The position numbers were made by a program, and so were the translations under genes. 11,127 nt of DNA. Origin: Rhynchonema sp. JSB1_4 (Eukaryota > Nematoda > Chromadorea > Monhysterida > Xyalidae). The notes below the pieces were generated by a model that did not search any database, was not told where the DNA came from, and saw nothing but the letters and a program-made list of their open reading frames with translations. Below, in pieces: positions 1 through 7,317 of the stretch. Location: positions 1-11,127 of the forward strand of contig JASAMV010006859.1 of the NCBI GenBank assembly GCA_030248065.1, read 5' to 3'. The stretch's first letter is position 1, and every line of letters begins with the position of its first letter.

Positions 1-1794
1 AAGTTTGAGCTCATTCGGTTGAGTATTGTTGAAATAGCGCACGATCAAAATTTTCAGAAAGCGCACTATAGGGAATGAACCATATGTCGCTTAGCATTAC
101 CATGCTAGCTCCGATTGGGTACTTCTAACCTGTGGTACAATACATATGTATGTATGTGCAATCAGTAGGTACTCCGGTACTCGCCGTATCAACCAGGCAC
201 AGATTTTTCCGCTTCCCAGACCAAAAAGGCGCGGACATGGGTTTACAATTATCAAGATTTCCAGCATGAAGCCGAAATCAGCCCAGTTCTGGTTCAGTGC
301 ATGCTTCATGGAACCTCAGTCAGTGGGCGCGCCCCTGAGGCCTATCATGTCCCTCCCGTGCCTAAGCTGTCGGTACCGTGTCTTATCTCTATTTCTTAGT
401 AGCACCATTGCTTTTTTGGTTTCATGTAGGTTGGTCTACGTATACCCCCAAACATTGTAACCAACACCACGATACGAACCAAGTACACAACACAGTATGA
501 TTTGAGCATGCCCACCGAAGTTTTTCATGGTTCGCTAAAAGCGGAACCGCATGCGTGCGTGCGAGAGAATAGTGCGTGCGCACGCATAAAAAGTGCACTT
601 GGAATGGGGAGTTTTTTGGTGGGTGAAAGAGCGGGGAGAGAAACACAGCGAGTAAGCAAATTTGGTTCCTGCACACTATCGGAGCGAAACGTTAGGCCGA
701 CTCAGTGTCTCCACTATGACCAAATTAGTCATTCAACGGTAATTTGTCCTAACCCACCGTTTTTCGTAAAACAACTCTTTCCGAAAAGAAATCCATCGCT
801 GTTTCAACCATAATCCATTTGAAACCACGTAAAGGCAAACGTGTCTCTCTCATGCTTCATGTCTGTCTTTCTAAGTTTATCTCTATTTGCCGCTGTGACT
901 GTTGTCTTTGAAGAGAGACAACTGATACTCTCCTCAAAGAGCTCCCTTGAAACATACTACCTAACAGCTGGACTTGAGACCGCGACGAAAAAATGTCTCG
1001 CGCCAAAACTTGACGTCAGAATCCAAAAATAGTCCGACACAGCGCGCATCGGAGACTAATTGTGCACGTCTGCTTGTGACGTTGTTTACAAGCGATACCT
1101 CAGATTTCGTAACAATTTGCGCTGTGATGTTTCGCTCAGTGAAAGGTGAGTTTTGCGAATAAACAACAGTGCAGAACTTCAACAAAACTTGGAAATTTTT
1201 TAGCTTGATTGGAAAAGATACACATGACTGTGCCAGCACAGTGTAGCTTTTTGGGAACTTCAGCCGAGCCGCAGCCGGAACCATTTTTTATTCCGGTTTT
1301 TTAATGGCGGATTCGAGTAATCCTTGCAATCATACTAGCGGCAACGTGAACTCGGCCAATTGCAAGCTGCTGTACACCACCCAAAATCGTGCAGCCACAC
1401 ACTGAATCGGATTTGTGTTTGCGCACTTCTGGCACACTTTCGTGTCAGTTGCAGGCCTGCTCACATGCGCACGTCATACCTATACATACTGTATATATAG
1501 GTCTTCGAACCAACAAATAAAGGTGATAACATTATTCTTATACAAGCGGCTTACTATGTACAGAATCACAGACAAGTATGAAGACACGTTACTTGGGAAC
1601 AGAGTTGCAATCCCAACGTATGTACCTCACAGTTACTAACGAGTAGCCGAGGACATGTAGGAATGTTATAAATTTCATTTTCTATAATCGATTTACGGAC
1701 CACTCACCTGGGTCCAGTTAATATATCGTAACTTTGTTTTCCAGGAATTTCCCTTGTTTATGTATCTCATCCTTACGTTTTCCTCGCATTTCAG
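1..1794. other. Upstream region without a recognised gene
   Basis: I recognise no protein family, RNA gene or mobile element here. Open frames are short and look random. Visible details are AATAAA words at 1157 and 1516, a TATATATAG word at 1492-1500, and alternating purine/pyrimidine runs near 549-586. If the phosphatase downstream is a true receptor, its signal peptide, ectodomain and transmembrane exons should lie here or beyond the left edge, but none could be identified. The last part, up to the acceptor TTTCAG at 1789-1794, would be intron or 5' flanking sequence. Confidence 0.6.
573..586. repeat. 14-base GC-rich palindrome
   Basis: TGCGTGCGCACGCA equals its reverse complement and strictly alternates purine and pyrimidine. 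A similar run, GCATGCGTGCGTGCG, starts about 24 bases before it. Such sequence can adopt a Z-DNA form. No gene context gives it a role. Confidence 0.7.
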
Positions 1795-1910
1795 TCCAAG
1801 AGGAGAAGGCAATGGCCGCGGTACCGACGGCGCCGATCGAAAAATCCAAATTTGTCCAGCATTGTCACGAACGACGGAAAAAGAAGATTCTTTTCAAGGG
1901 CGAATATTTG
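1795..1910 (+). CDS. RPTP exon: juxtamembrane segment before D1
   Basis: It encodes 38 residues plus two bases of a split first codon, preceded by acceptor TTTCAG and followed by donor GTTAGC. The peptide (…EKSKFVQHCHERRKKKILFKGEYL) matches the helix that precedes D1 in RPTPs, where a KF/HF..H motif leads into F.E.YE. The run ERRKKK is basic, as expected next to a membrane. An ATG at 1812-1814 has a purine at -3 and G at +4, so it could serve as a start if transcription or trans-splicing begins here. Nothing in the exon encodes a transmembrane segment. Confidence 0.75.
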
Positions 1911-4900
1911 GTTAGCTGTTCGATCATAATCTATACGTACTTTATTTCATCTGATTTAGTGTAATTTCAACATTATTATGAATTAGAGAGAATTCCGCAC
2001 TTATCTGATGCCCCGCCCGTATGCACAAACTCGCGACTTACAATATTGACCCTTTACAACCAGGGCCTGGTGAATCAGGTCATTATCAGTAGCGTTGCGT
2101 TGCCCAATGGCCAGATGAGCTCTAAACTCTCCCATTCGTCTTTCACAGATGATCAAAAAGTGCGCCGAGCCGTACCCAACAACGGTGGCCTCAAATCCGG
2201 ACGTCGCTGATCGCAATCAGTACCCCGAAATCCTGCCCTACGATCACAACCGGGTGATCGTGTCGAGAATTCCCGATACTTCCGTACATTCCGAATACAT
2301 GAACGCCAGTTGGATTGATGTGAGTTGCTGTGTGTGCAGCGCAGTGGTGTTTACTGCTGTTGACAGTAACAGAGTTAAAAGCACATGGGTTAGAGTTCGA
2401 CTCACGTTTTGTGTGTTGTTCCGAAATATTCAGTTCAATTGCCATTTTTAGCCAGAACGCAGAGTGAAATATTTTTAAATACAGTAGCCTCGCGGACAAC
2501 AGAGGTGCTGAAACAACCGCTTTTTAAGAACAGCAGCTATCTGAAGAAATGTCTGTTCGGATCAGTGCTGCCCTGACTCCAACCATTGTCCAAGATAGCG
2601 GTATTGGCAGCCGGCTGGCTTGCCACTCGCGGTTTTGCTCCTGTACCCCATTAAGACTTCCGATATCTTTCTCCAGGGTCTGCTCACCCAACACCAGTAC
2701 GTGGTTACGCAGTCAGTCAAATCCAAACCGGCGGTGGCCGAGTTTTGGCGAATGGTCTGGGAATTACGTTCCAATTGTATTGTGATGCTCACCAAAGTGT
2801 TCGATTTTATGCGAGTAAGCACTTCAACATTTTTTAGATTTTCCTGTTTTCTGCAAATATTTTTACCAATCTTTTCCTTTCTCCAACAGGTGATGTGTCT
2901 GCAGTATTGGCCGGTGACCAGGTTCTCCTACGGCGACATCGATGTCGAAACTTTGGAGACCAAAACTTACTGCCATTTTGTGAGTGGATCGTTTTTTATA
3001 TTTAGTGTGTCAATTATCGGTGCTTTTTGTTGGTGCAACATGAGATCTGCAGCAAAGTACTCTTATTGGTAAGTTTCGTCCTATACTTTCACAGACAGGT
3101 GGGCACCAGAGCATCGTCGGTGCGAATGCCACGTGACCGCTAAATTTGAGAACGGACCCAATTGTTGCTTGCTATCATGTAAATTGTAACAGTCTGAACA
3201 GGTGTGTGTGTGGTGCAAAAGTCAGACGGGCTCAATTATCGATTTGTTATTTGTCTACACCGATATCTGGCAAAAATTTCAACGACACAGGTGCTAGATC
3301 AATCACACAAACGCACCGTCAGCATCACCCATCTCACTCGCCTTGTTGATTCAGGTAATCCGCGTGCTGAGGATCCAACGTGGCACCGAGTGTCGCCTGG
3401 TGCAGCAGTTTCACTTCACCGAATGGGAGCTGGACAGCTTCCCGTACATCAGCGCTTTCATCGAACTCAGAAGACGGGTCAGACAGTATCTCACTAGACA
3501 TCCAACAACCGCGCCAACTGTCGTACACTGCAGGTGAGCGGTGAATGGTATTTCATACAGATTTAGTGGGAAGTAGTGGCACGAGTGAAGTTGCGCAGTG
3601 CTTAGAGACGGTTGAGCCTGACCCTTGCGGCCTAGGCGTAAGCTTCATCAAGCCAAGAGGCTACGCGCTAGGGGTAGGCTTGGCGCTTGCCCTCAAATTT
3701 GGCATGCGGAAAGTCACAATCGTGACATTAGCGTGCACCTGCTCTGCAGGTGCTACCATAGTTCGCGCTTTGACCAGGTCAAAACGCATGTGTCATGATC
3801 GACATGATGCACTAACCCTTATGTTGCAGCAACGGTGCGGGTCGTTCGGGTGTGTACATCGCCGTTGACGCGTGTCTCGAACAGATGGTCACCGAACAAC
3901 AGCTGGATGTGTATGGATTCTGTAAAAAGTTGAACAACCAAAGGATGGGATTGATCGAGAGCGTGGTTAGTTTTCTGCACAATAACAACAAATTATATAT
4001 AATTTATATATATTATATATTATATGTGAACCCAAGAACAGGTAATAACTAAAATAAAGTCAATCATCAACCACCCTGAATCTTCAAGGAGCAGTACACG
4101 TTCATCTACGATGTACTGGGCGAAGCCGTTGAATGTCCGGTCGAACCACTATCATTAGACCATCTGGAACGTCGATCCAACGCCTACAAGAACAAGCAGG
4201 AACGATCGAGATTAGAGAAACAGGACAATGAGGAGTACAAGGTTGTGAACAAGTTGACCCCATCGCTGAGCGTCGGTGACTGCGCAGGTGGACATCGGAT
4301 AGAGAACCGCGGCAAGAACAGAGACGTCATGGTTGTGCCTCGTGAGTGTTTATATTTTAGAAATTGTGTTTATGTGATTTTACCCTGCATGTTTTTACGT
4401 TCTAGCTGACCACTCCCGCCCATATCTGAACACGCTACATGGTGAGTCGAAAGACTACACCTACATCAACGCTGTGCACATTGACGGATTCCATCGGAAA
4501 CAGGTGTGGTTTTTCAGTTCATACTTAGTGTAAAATTTTACACAAATGGTAGCGTACTTTTTAAAAAGTACAAAATGTACTTTTTAGGAATGGATCGTTA
4601 CCGAATGGCCAAAACCATCGACTCTTGACAGTTTCTGGGCACTTGTGTTTGACCACGGCTGTCATACGGTGGTGAATTTGACAAATCAGGGACTCAGGCT
4701 TAAAGTTAGATTATTTCTCGAATTTCTGTTCCTTTTTGCTATTTTGCCAGTTTTACGTACGAAAATACTGTTTCGTTTTGACAGACCTACCCCAAACTCG
4801 TACACGACAAAGGCAAACAAGTGTACGGACCATTTGTTGTCGAAGTTGTCAATTATCAAGCATATCCTACAATGACCTCACACACTGTCAAAGTGATGAA

Positions 4901-7317
4901 ACGGGTATGTTTCTTCGCTAATTTCAAGGTCTGATGTGATTCATACATACTGTACTTGCTGTTATTCATAATTGTGTCTACAGCCAGTTTTTGAAGATGG
5001 TTTCTGGCACATGAGTAGGCCGGCCATCAACGTACTTGCTCCTTTTGTGATGAAGGTGTCTTCCACTTTGCCACTTCTAAGAAGAGTTAGTTTATGTTGG
5101 GTTTAGCGAGTGAGGTTGCCGTTCATGGGAAAACCATCCGTTTAAGATTATTTGCATTTGGCAAAGAGTTAATTTGCATTGTGATAAGCGCTTGCATTGT
5201 TTGTGATTGTAGCTATTGAGCATGATCGCCGAAATTTGAGCATTTTTATGTTTGCATGCCACGTGGGCCCGCCAATACCAGTCTTGCTTTTTTTGGCTGC
5301 TGAACGCACTGTTACGGGTCTTTAATTATATTCTGCATCTTTAATTTTTTTAATTATTGCCCTATTGTTTTCGTCTGATCAAAGTCGAATCACGCAATTC
5401 AATTGTTTATGTTTGATTCACAGAGATCCAACGACAACATGGACGTGCTGCTGAAGAAGAACAAGGATGACGATGCTGCCCACCAGAAACTGGTACAGCG
5501 AATCTCCTCAAAAGCGAATCTTTCCCTTCTTTCAAAGACTAGATCAATATCAAATAAAAGCACAACCAAAATCACCAAGAAAAAAGCTAAAATAACCAAG
5601 AAGACACTCGCCAACTCATTGCCACAACCGACTGCACTCGCACGCTCCTTGGCACTAACTACCGCTTCGACCACTCTCCTCACCAAAGCACTGCCTCCCA
5701 ACTTGCCCTCCTTCCCGGGAACAATAGGTGTACCTGGCCAACCTCCTAGACGTTCCGGGGCAGCTGACAAATCTGGCAAGAAACCCGCCAACCCTGGGAA
5801 ATTCGGTGATTATGAGCCGCACGGGACCGTCAGAATGGACGAAGTCGCTGAATTCTACCGGCATTTTTTCACTGTTCGCTTGGACGGTTTTCATTGGGTT
5901 TCCCCGCTGTTGTGCTTCGCGTTGTCGCCGTTTTGCACCTCCTAGTTTTGTCTGCAGAATGCATGACCTGCAGCTGTTGTTGCCATTCGACTTCAATTGA
6001 GTTCTCTCTATAGATTATTTTATTCCTTTGCTTTTCATTATATGCCGCTTTATTTCTTTTATTTCACTTTCAGAACAGCATACTCTCATTCACAATACAT
6101 CGCTCTGAAGCTGGAAAGGTACCATACCATCACAAAATGGTCACCAGTGCCTTCGCCTTTGTTGCACTGAACTTTTCACTGGAACCTGCCCTAACACTGA
6201 TCCTGATTAAGTGATTATGCTTTTCTTAAGTAACCCGTCATTCACCCTTAACCTTTGTATTTTTTAACTTAATTTAGATCCATGTTTATTGTACTTGTGT
6301 GGTAGTAAGGCAGCATCTTCCGTAATTTGTTGTCATCTGTGTTCCATACACTCTTCAACACGCAGCTGCTTTGCTTCGATACTTTCACACTCGAGCGTGT
6401 CGCTTCAAAATCCACCCAAACGTCCTAGGCAGTCATCGTAGTCTTTTGACGCGTGAGCGATTGACGTGAAGACACAAAGCAAAGTTTGCGTGTGTGTGTG
6501 TGTGCGCAGAAGAAATCATAAATGTGTAAAAATTGGGTTTAAATTCATATTTTTCGAACGATGTCCAATGTTTCAGCAAATGCAAATCAGCGAAATCATG
6601 GCTAATTCGGGAGTCGGCGGTTCGAGTGATGACTTTCGGATATGTTGTGTCGTGCAGGTGAAAGTCTGGCCGATACAACACAAGGTTCGCATAAATTTTG
6701 ACGTTTCAAAATGTGATCATCACTTCAAATCTATCGTTTTCAGGTGCCAATATCGACCTCAGGGTTGGTTGATGTGATCAAAATGGTACGATCATGGCGC
6801 AAACGTGCGCCGGACAGACCCGAGACCAAGCCGACGATTGTGCTCTCGCAGTGAGTGTACTTTTCAAATGCTGAAAATAATTTTACACAATTTGAGTGTG
6901 ATATTTTTCCACCTCTCTTCGCAGCAATGGCGTTTCACGCGTCGGCATATTTCTCGGCGCCAACTGCTGCATCGATCAGATGGACGCCGATTCCGAATTC
7001 GATGTCTTTCACGCCGTCAAAATGATTCGAATCAATCGACCGCAGATCATTGATACCAAGGTACTGCACATACCGTAATCCTGCGTGTGACCACCGTAAT
7101 TTGGTGGATGTCTTGCACGACACCTTGCAAATAACTGATGTTTCAGGACGAATACAAATACCTCTATGACCTAATGCTTCACTGGTACGTCATGAACCCA
7201 GAGTACAGGGTTGCATCACAGAAGGCGTTAGCCGCGGCAGCCTTGCCCGTTGCCACCGCGGCCACACACGAACAGGACGGGGTACTACCACAACACGTGA
7301 CCTCGAATCATACGTGA
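1795..7317 (+). CDS. Two-domain receptor-type protein tyrosine phosphatase, cytoplasmic part (R2B-like), 5' partial, multi-exon
   Basis: This enzyme family removes phosphate from phosphotyrosine in proteins at the cytoplasmic face of the plasma membrane. Supported exons: 1795-1910, 2149-2319, 2677-2814, 2890-2979, 3355-3533, 3830-3965, 4089-4341, 4406-4503, 4588-4704, 4785-4904, 6577-6684, 6744-6850, 6925-7060 and 7147-7317 (stop TGA 7315-7317). Uncertain exons: 4984-5055, 5424-about 5873, 6074-6118. Every junction between supported exons keeps the frame with GT..AG introns. Exons 2890-4341 of D1, and the linker and N-terminal half of D2, resemble PTPRK/M/T/U: a VIR..QFHFT segment, an LTPSLSVGDC linker and a PPD...HGES motif. 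D2 ends with VFHAVK...D.YKYLYD, also R2B-like. Supported exons encode about 645 residues, near the usual size of a tandem RPTP cytoplasmic region. The subgroup is from memory, not a search. Both domains have altered catalytic residues. Confidence 0.9.
2149..2319 (+). CDS. RPTP exon: D1 phosphotyrosine-recognition loop
   Basis: It encodes exactly 57 residues, phase 0 at both ends, acceptor TTTCACAG and donor GTGAGT. It contains RNQYPEILPYDHNRV, matching the family motif KNRY..I.PYDHSRV, then SEYMNASWID, matching DYINA..IDG. The usual Arg of NRY is Gln (codon 2218-2220). The Tyr that stacks against phosphotyrosine is kept (2221-2223). The initial ATG is simply the first codon of the exon. Confidence 0.92.
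2677..2814 (+). CDS. RPTP exon: D1 core (FWRMVWE motif)
   Basis: It encodes 46 residues, phase 0 at both ends, acceptor CTCCAG and donor GTAAGC. It continues from the previous exon (…WID then GLL) and contains YVVTQS, the counterpart of YIATQGP, then the strongly conserved EFWRMVWE and CIVMLTK. The GP of TQGP is SV here, one of several departures from consensus in D1. Confidence 0.93.
2890..2979 (+). CDS. RPTP exon: D1 QYWP segment
   Basis: It encodes 30 residues, phase 0 at both ends, acceptor CAACAG and donor GTGAGT. CLQYWP is the conserved C.QYWP motif, followed by YGDIDVETLET. This resembles the Y.DIKVTLIET stretch of R2B receptors and is one reason for that subgroup call. The preceding intron is only 75 bases. 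Confidence 0.93.
3355..3533 (+). CDS. RPTP exon: D1 WPD-loop region and catalytic cysteine
   Basis: It encodes 59 codons plus two bases of a split Ser codon, acceptor GATTCAG and donor GTGAGC. It begins VIRVLRIQRG and includes QQFHFTEW, a near-consensus QFHFTGW. It ends with TVVHC, where TGC at 3529-3531 is the nucleophilic cysteine. The WPD loop should follow the Trp at 3424-3426, but the next residues are Glu, Leu, Asp (3427-3435). The Pro and the general-acid Asp are therefore not at their usual positions. Confidence 0.95.
3631..3672. repeat. Imperfect hairpin in a GC-rich intron block
   Basis: CCTAGGCGTAAGC at 3631-3643 pairs with GCTACGCGCTAGG at 3660-3672 as a stem of about 12 base pairs with two single-base bulges and a loop of about 16 bases. 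It sits in a stretch (about 3590-3720) that looks richer in G and C than other introns here, so it may belong to an inserted repeat. Confidence 0.5.
3830..3965 (+). CDS. RPTP exon: D1 phosphate-binding loop
   Basis: One base completes Ser (AG|C) and 45 codons follow; acceptor TTGCAG, donor GTTAGT. Joined to the previous exon it gives HCSNGAGRSG, a complete HC-x5-R phosphate-binding loop with Arg at 3843-3845. VYIAVDACLEQM and the LDVYGFCKKLNNQR stretch match the family helices after the loop. At the end the catalytic-water Gln loop, usually VQTEEQY, reads IESVEQY across the junction, so the first Gln is Glu. Confidence 0.96.
3991..4026. repeat. AT-only palindromic tract in an RPTP intron
   Basis: A run made almost only of A and T in the intron 3966-4088. 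It opens with the perfect palindrome AATTATATATAATT (3991-4004) and continues as TATATA-type repeats. It is simple sequence able to form a cruciform or hairpin. Confidence 0.8.
4089..4341 (+). CDS. RPTP exon: end of D1, linker, start of D2
   Basis: It encodes 84 codons plus one base, acceptor CTTCAAG with a weak pyrimidine tract, donor GTGAGT. EQYTFIYDVLGEAV closes D1 (consensus EQYIFIHDALLEA). A charged linker with SRLEKQDNEEY follows. NKLTPSLSVGDC resembles the VTPTL.VEDC segment that opens D2 in R2B receptors, and GKNRDVMVVP is the D2 KNR motif. The join with the next exon is Pro (C|CT). Confidence 0.92.
4406..4503 (+). CDS. RPTP exon: D2 DHSR / INA segment
   Basis: Two bases finish a Pro codon and 32 codons follow; acceptor TTCTAG, donor GTGTGG. 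It encodes PDHSRPYLNTLHGES then YTYINAVHIDGF, the D2 equivalents of P.D.. and YINA..IDGY. HGES is close to the DGES seen in R2B D2 domains. The preceding intron is 64 bases. Confidence 0.92.
4528..4571. repeat. Two adjacent perfect palindromes in an 84-base intron
   Basis: GTGTAAAATTTTACAC (16 bases, 4528-4543) and GTACTTTTTAAAAAGTAC (18 bases, 4554-4571) both equal their own reverse complement. A half copy, GTACTTTTTAG, begins at 4577 and runs through the acceptor. Together they fill most of intron 4504-4587. Confidence 0.9.
4588..4704 (+). CDS. RPTP exon: D2 core (FWALVFDHGC)
   Basis: It encodes 39 codons, phase 0 at both ends, acceptor TTTTTAG and donor GTTAGA. EWIVTEWPKPSTLDSFW corresponds to AFIVTQHPLP.T..DFW, and HTVVNLTN to the IVML strand. 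D2-typical departures include TEWPKP in place of TQGPLP. The donor is one of several of the form GTTAG in this window. Confidence 0.9.
4785..4904 (+). CDS. RPTP exon: D2 YWP-equivalent strand
   Basis: It encodes 40 codons, phase 0 at both ends, acceptor TTTGACAG and donor GTATGT. TYPKLVHDKGKQVYGPFVVEVV corresponds to the YWP...HGP..VEFV segment of R2B D2. The Trp of YWP is missing. The exon ends in VKVMKR, after which the ordinary fold would continue with a short turn. Here the uncertain insert exons follow. Confidence 0.88.
4984..5055 (+). CDS. Possible RPTP exon within the D2 insert
   Basis: After a good acceptor (CTACAG at 4978-4983), 79 bases past the previous donor, an in-frame segment encodes PVFEDGFWHMSRPAINVLAP and a few more residues. 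Two phase-0 donors are possible: GTGTCT after 5055 or GTTAGT after 5085. The GTTAGT form is used elsewhere in this gene. I recognise no family match. Skipping the exon also keeps the frame, so it may be alternatively spliced or not an exon at all. Confidence 0.45.
5424..5873 (+). CDS. Probable RPTP exon: low-complexity insert in D2
   Basis: After acceptor GATTCACAG a frame stays open for 173 codons, to TAG at 5943. Residues 1-60 are Lys/Asp/Ser/Thr-rich with a small internal repeat KITKKKAKITKK. Residues 61-110 are Ala/Leu/Thr/Pro-rich, including LPPNLP and VPGQPPRR. Residues 111-135 are Lys/Gly/Pro-rich. The length of open frame and the acceptor suggest coding. No consensus donor was found; GTTCGC at 5874 (the same hexamer as the donor at 6685), GTCGCT at 5844 and GTCAGA at 5829 are all phase-0 options. 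The 3' end is therefore approximate. Such a segment is unexpected inside a phosphatase domain. Confidence 0.55.
6074..6118 (+). CDS. Possible 15-codon RPTP mini-exon
   Basis: TTTCACTTTCAG at 6062-6073 is a strong acceptor and GGAAAG|GTACCA a fair donor. The 45 bases between are open in phase 0 (NSILSFTIHRSEAGK) and would join in frame to the exon at 6577. A second frame is also open. No family match supports either reading. Confidence 0.35.
6490..6504. repeat. (GT)n microsatellite
   Basis: Fifteen bases of alternating G and T in the intron before the D2 exon at 6577. Simple sequence; likely length-variable. Confidence 0.85.
6577..6684 (+). CDS. RPTP exon: D2 WPD-equivalent
   Basis: It encodes 36 codons, phase 0 at both ends, acceptor TTTCAG and donor GTTCGC. 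The first part (QMQISEIMANSGVGGSS) is unrecognised and probably ends the insert. DDFRICCVVQVKVWPIQHK resumes the D2 fold, with WPI at 6667-6675 in place of WPD. A better-looking donor GTGAAA at 6658 would cut off the WPI strand, so I kept the longer form, which flows into VPIS of the next exon. Confidence 0.85.
6744..6850 (+). CDS. RPTP exon: D2 up to the pseudo-active site
   Basis: It encodes 35 codons plus two bases of a His codon, acceptor GTTTTCAG and donor GTGAGT. VPISTSGLVDVIKMVRSW matches the helix after the WPD loop in D2, and KPTIVLS leads into the signature. TCG at 6846-6848 puts Ser where active phosphatases have the catalytic Cys, and the preceding His is Leu. Confidence 0.92.
6925..7060 (+). 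CDS. RPTP exon: D2 pseudo-signature loop
   Basis: One base completes His (CA|C) and 45 codons follow; acceptor CTTCGCAG, donor GTACTG. Across the junction the loop reads SHNGVSRVG, keeping C-x5-R spacing with Ser for Cys and the Arg at 6938-6940. FDVFHAVKMIR closely resembles the VDVFHAVK stretch of R2B D2. The exon has the same length (136 bases) and phases as the equivalent D1 exon at 3830-3965. Confidence 0.94.
7147..7317 (+). CDS. RPTP last exon: end of D2 and C-terminal tail
   Basis: It encodes 56 codons and TGA at 7315-7317, after acceptor TGTTTCAG. DEYKYLYDLMLHWYV matches the closing D2 helix (DQYKFCYE.ALEYL). The family usually ends soon after this point. Here a tail of about 37 residues follows, with an Ala-rich run (KALAAAALPVATAAT) and no motif I recognise. 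Confidence 0.92.
   Translation, partial: DEYKYLYDLMLHWYVMNPEYRVASQKALAAAALPVATAATHEQDGVLPQHVTSNHT

Noticed and set aside
841..1032. Open frame beginning with a hydrophobic stretch (FMSVFLSLSLFAAVTVVF) as the missing transmembrane exon
   Set aside because: No convincing acceptor before it or donor after it, and no phase match shown to the exon at 1795. Kept only as a remote possibility.
1304..1405. Small open frame of 33 codons (MADSSNPCNHTSGN...)
   Set aside because: Short, pyrimidine at -3, no family match and no splice partner identified.
5399..5791. Minus-strand open frame of 130 codons
   Set aside because: It mirrors the Lys/Ser/Thr-rich plus-strand exon. Its Leu/Val/Phe runs are the reverse complement of the Lys-rich codons.
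6658..6684. Donor GTGAAA at 6658 as the end of exon 6577
   Set aside because: It would remove the conserved D2 strand with WPI. The longer exon to 6684 joins smoothly to VPIS.
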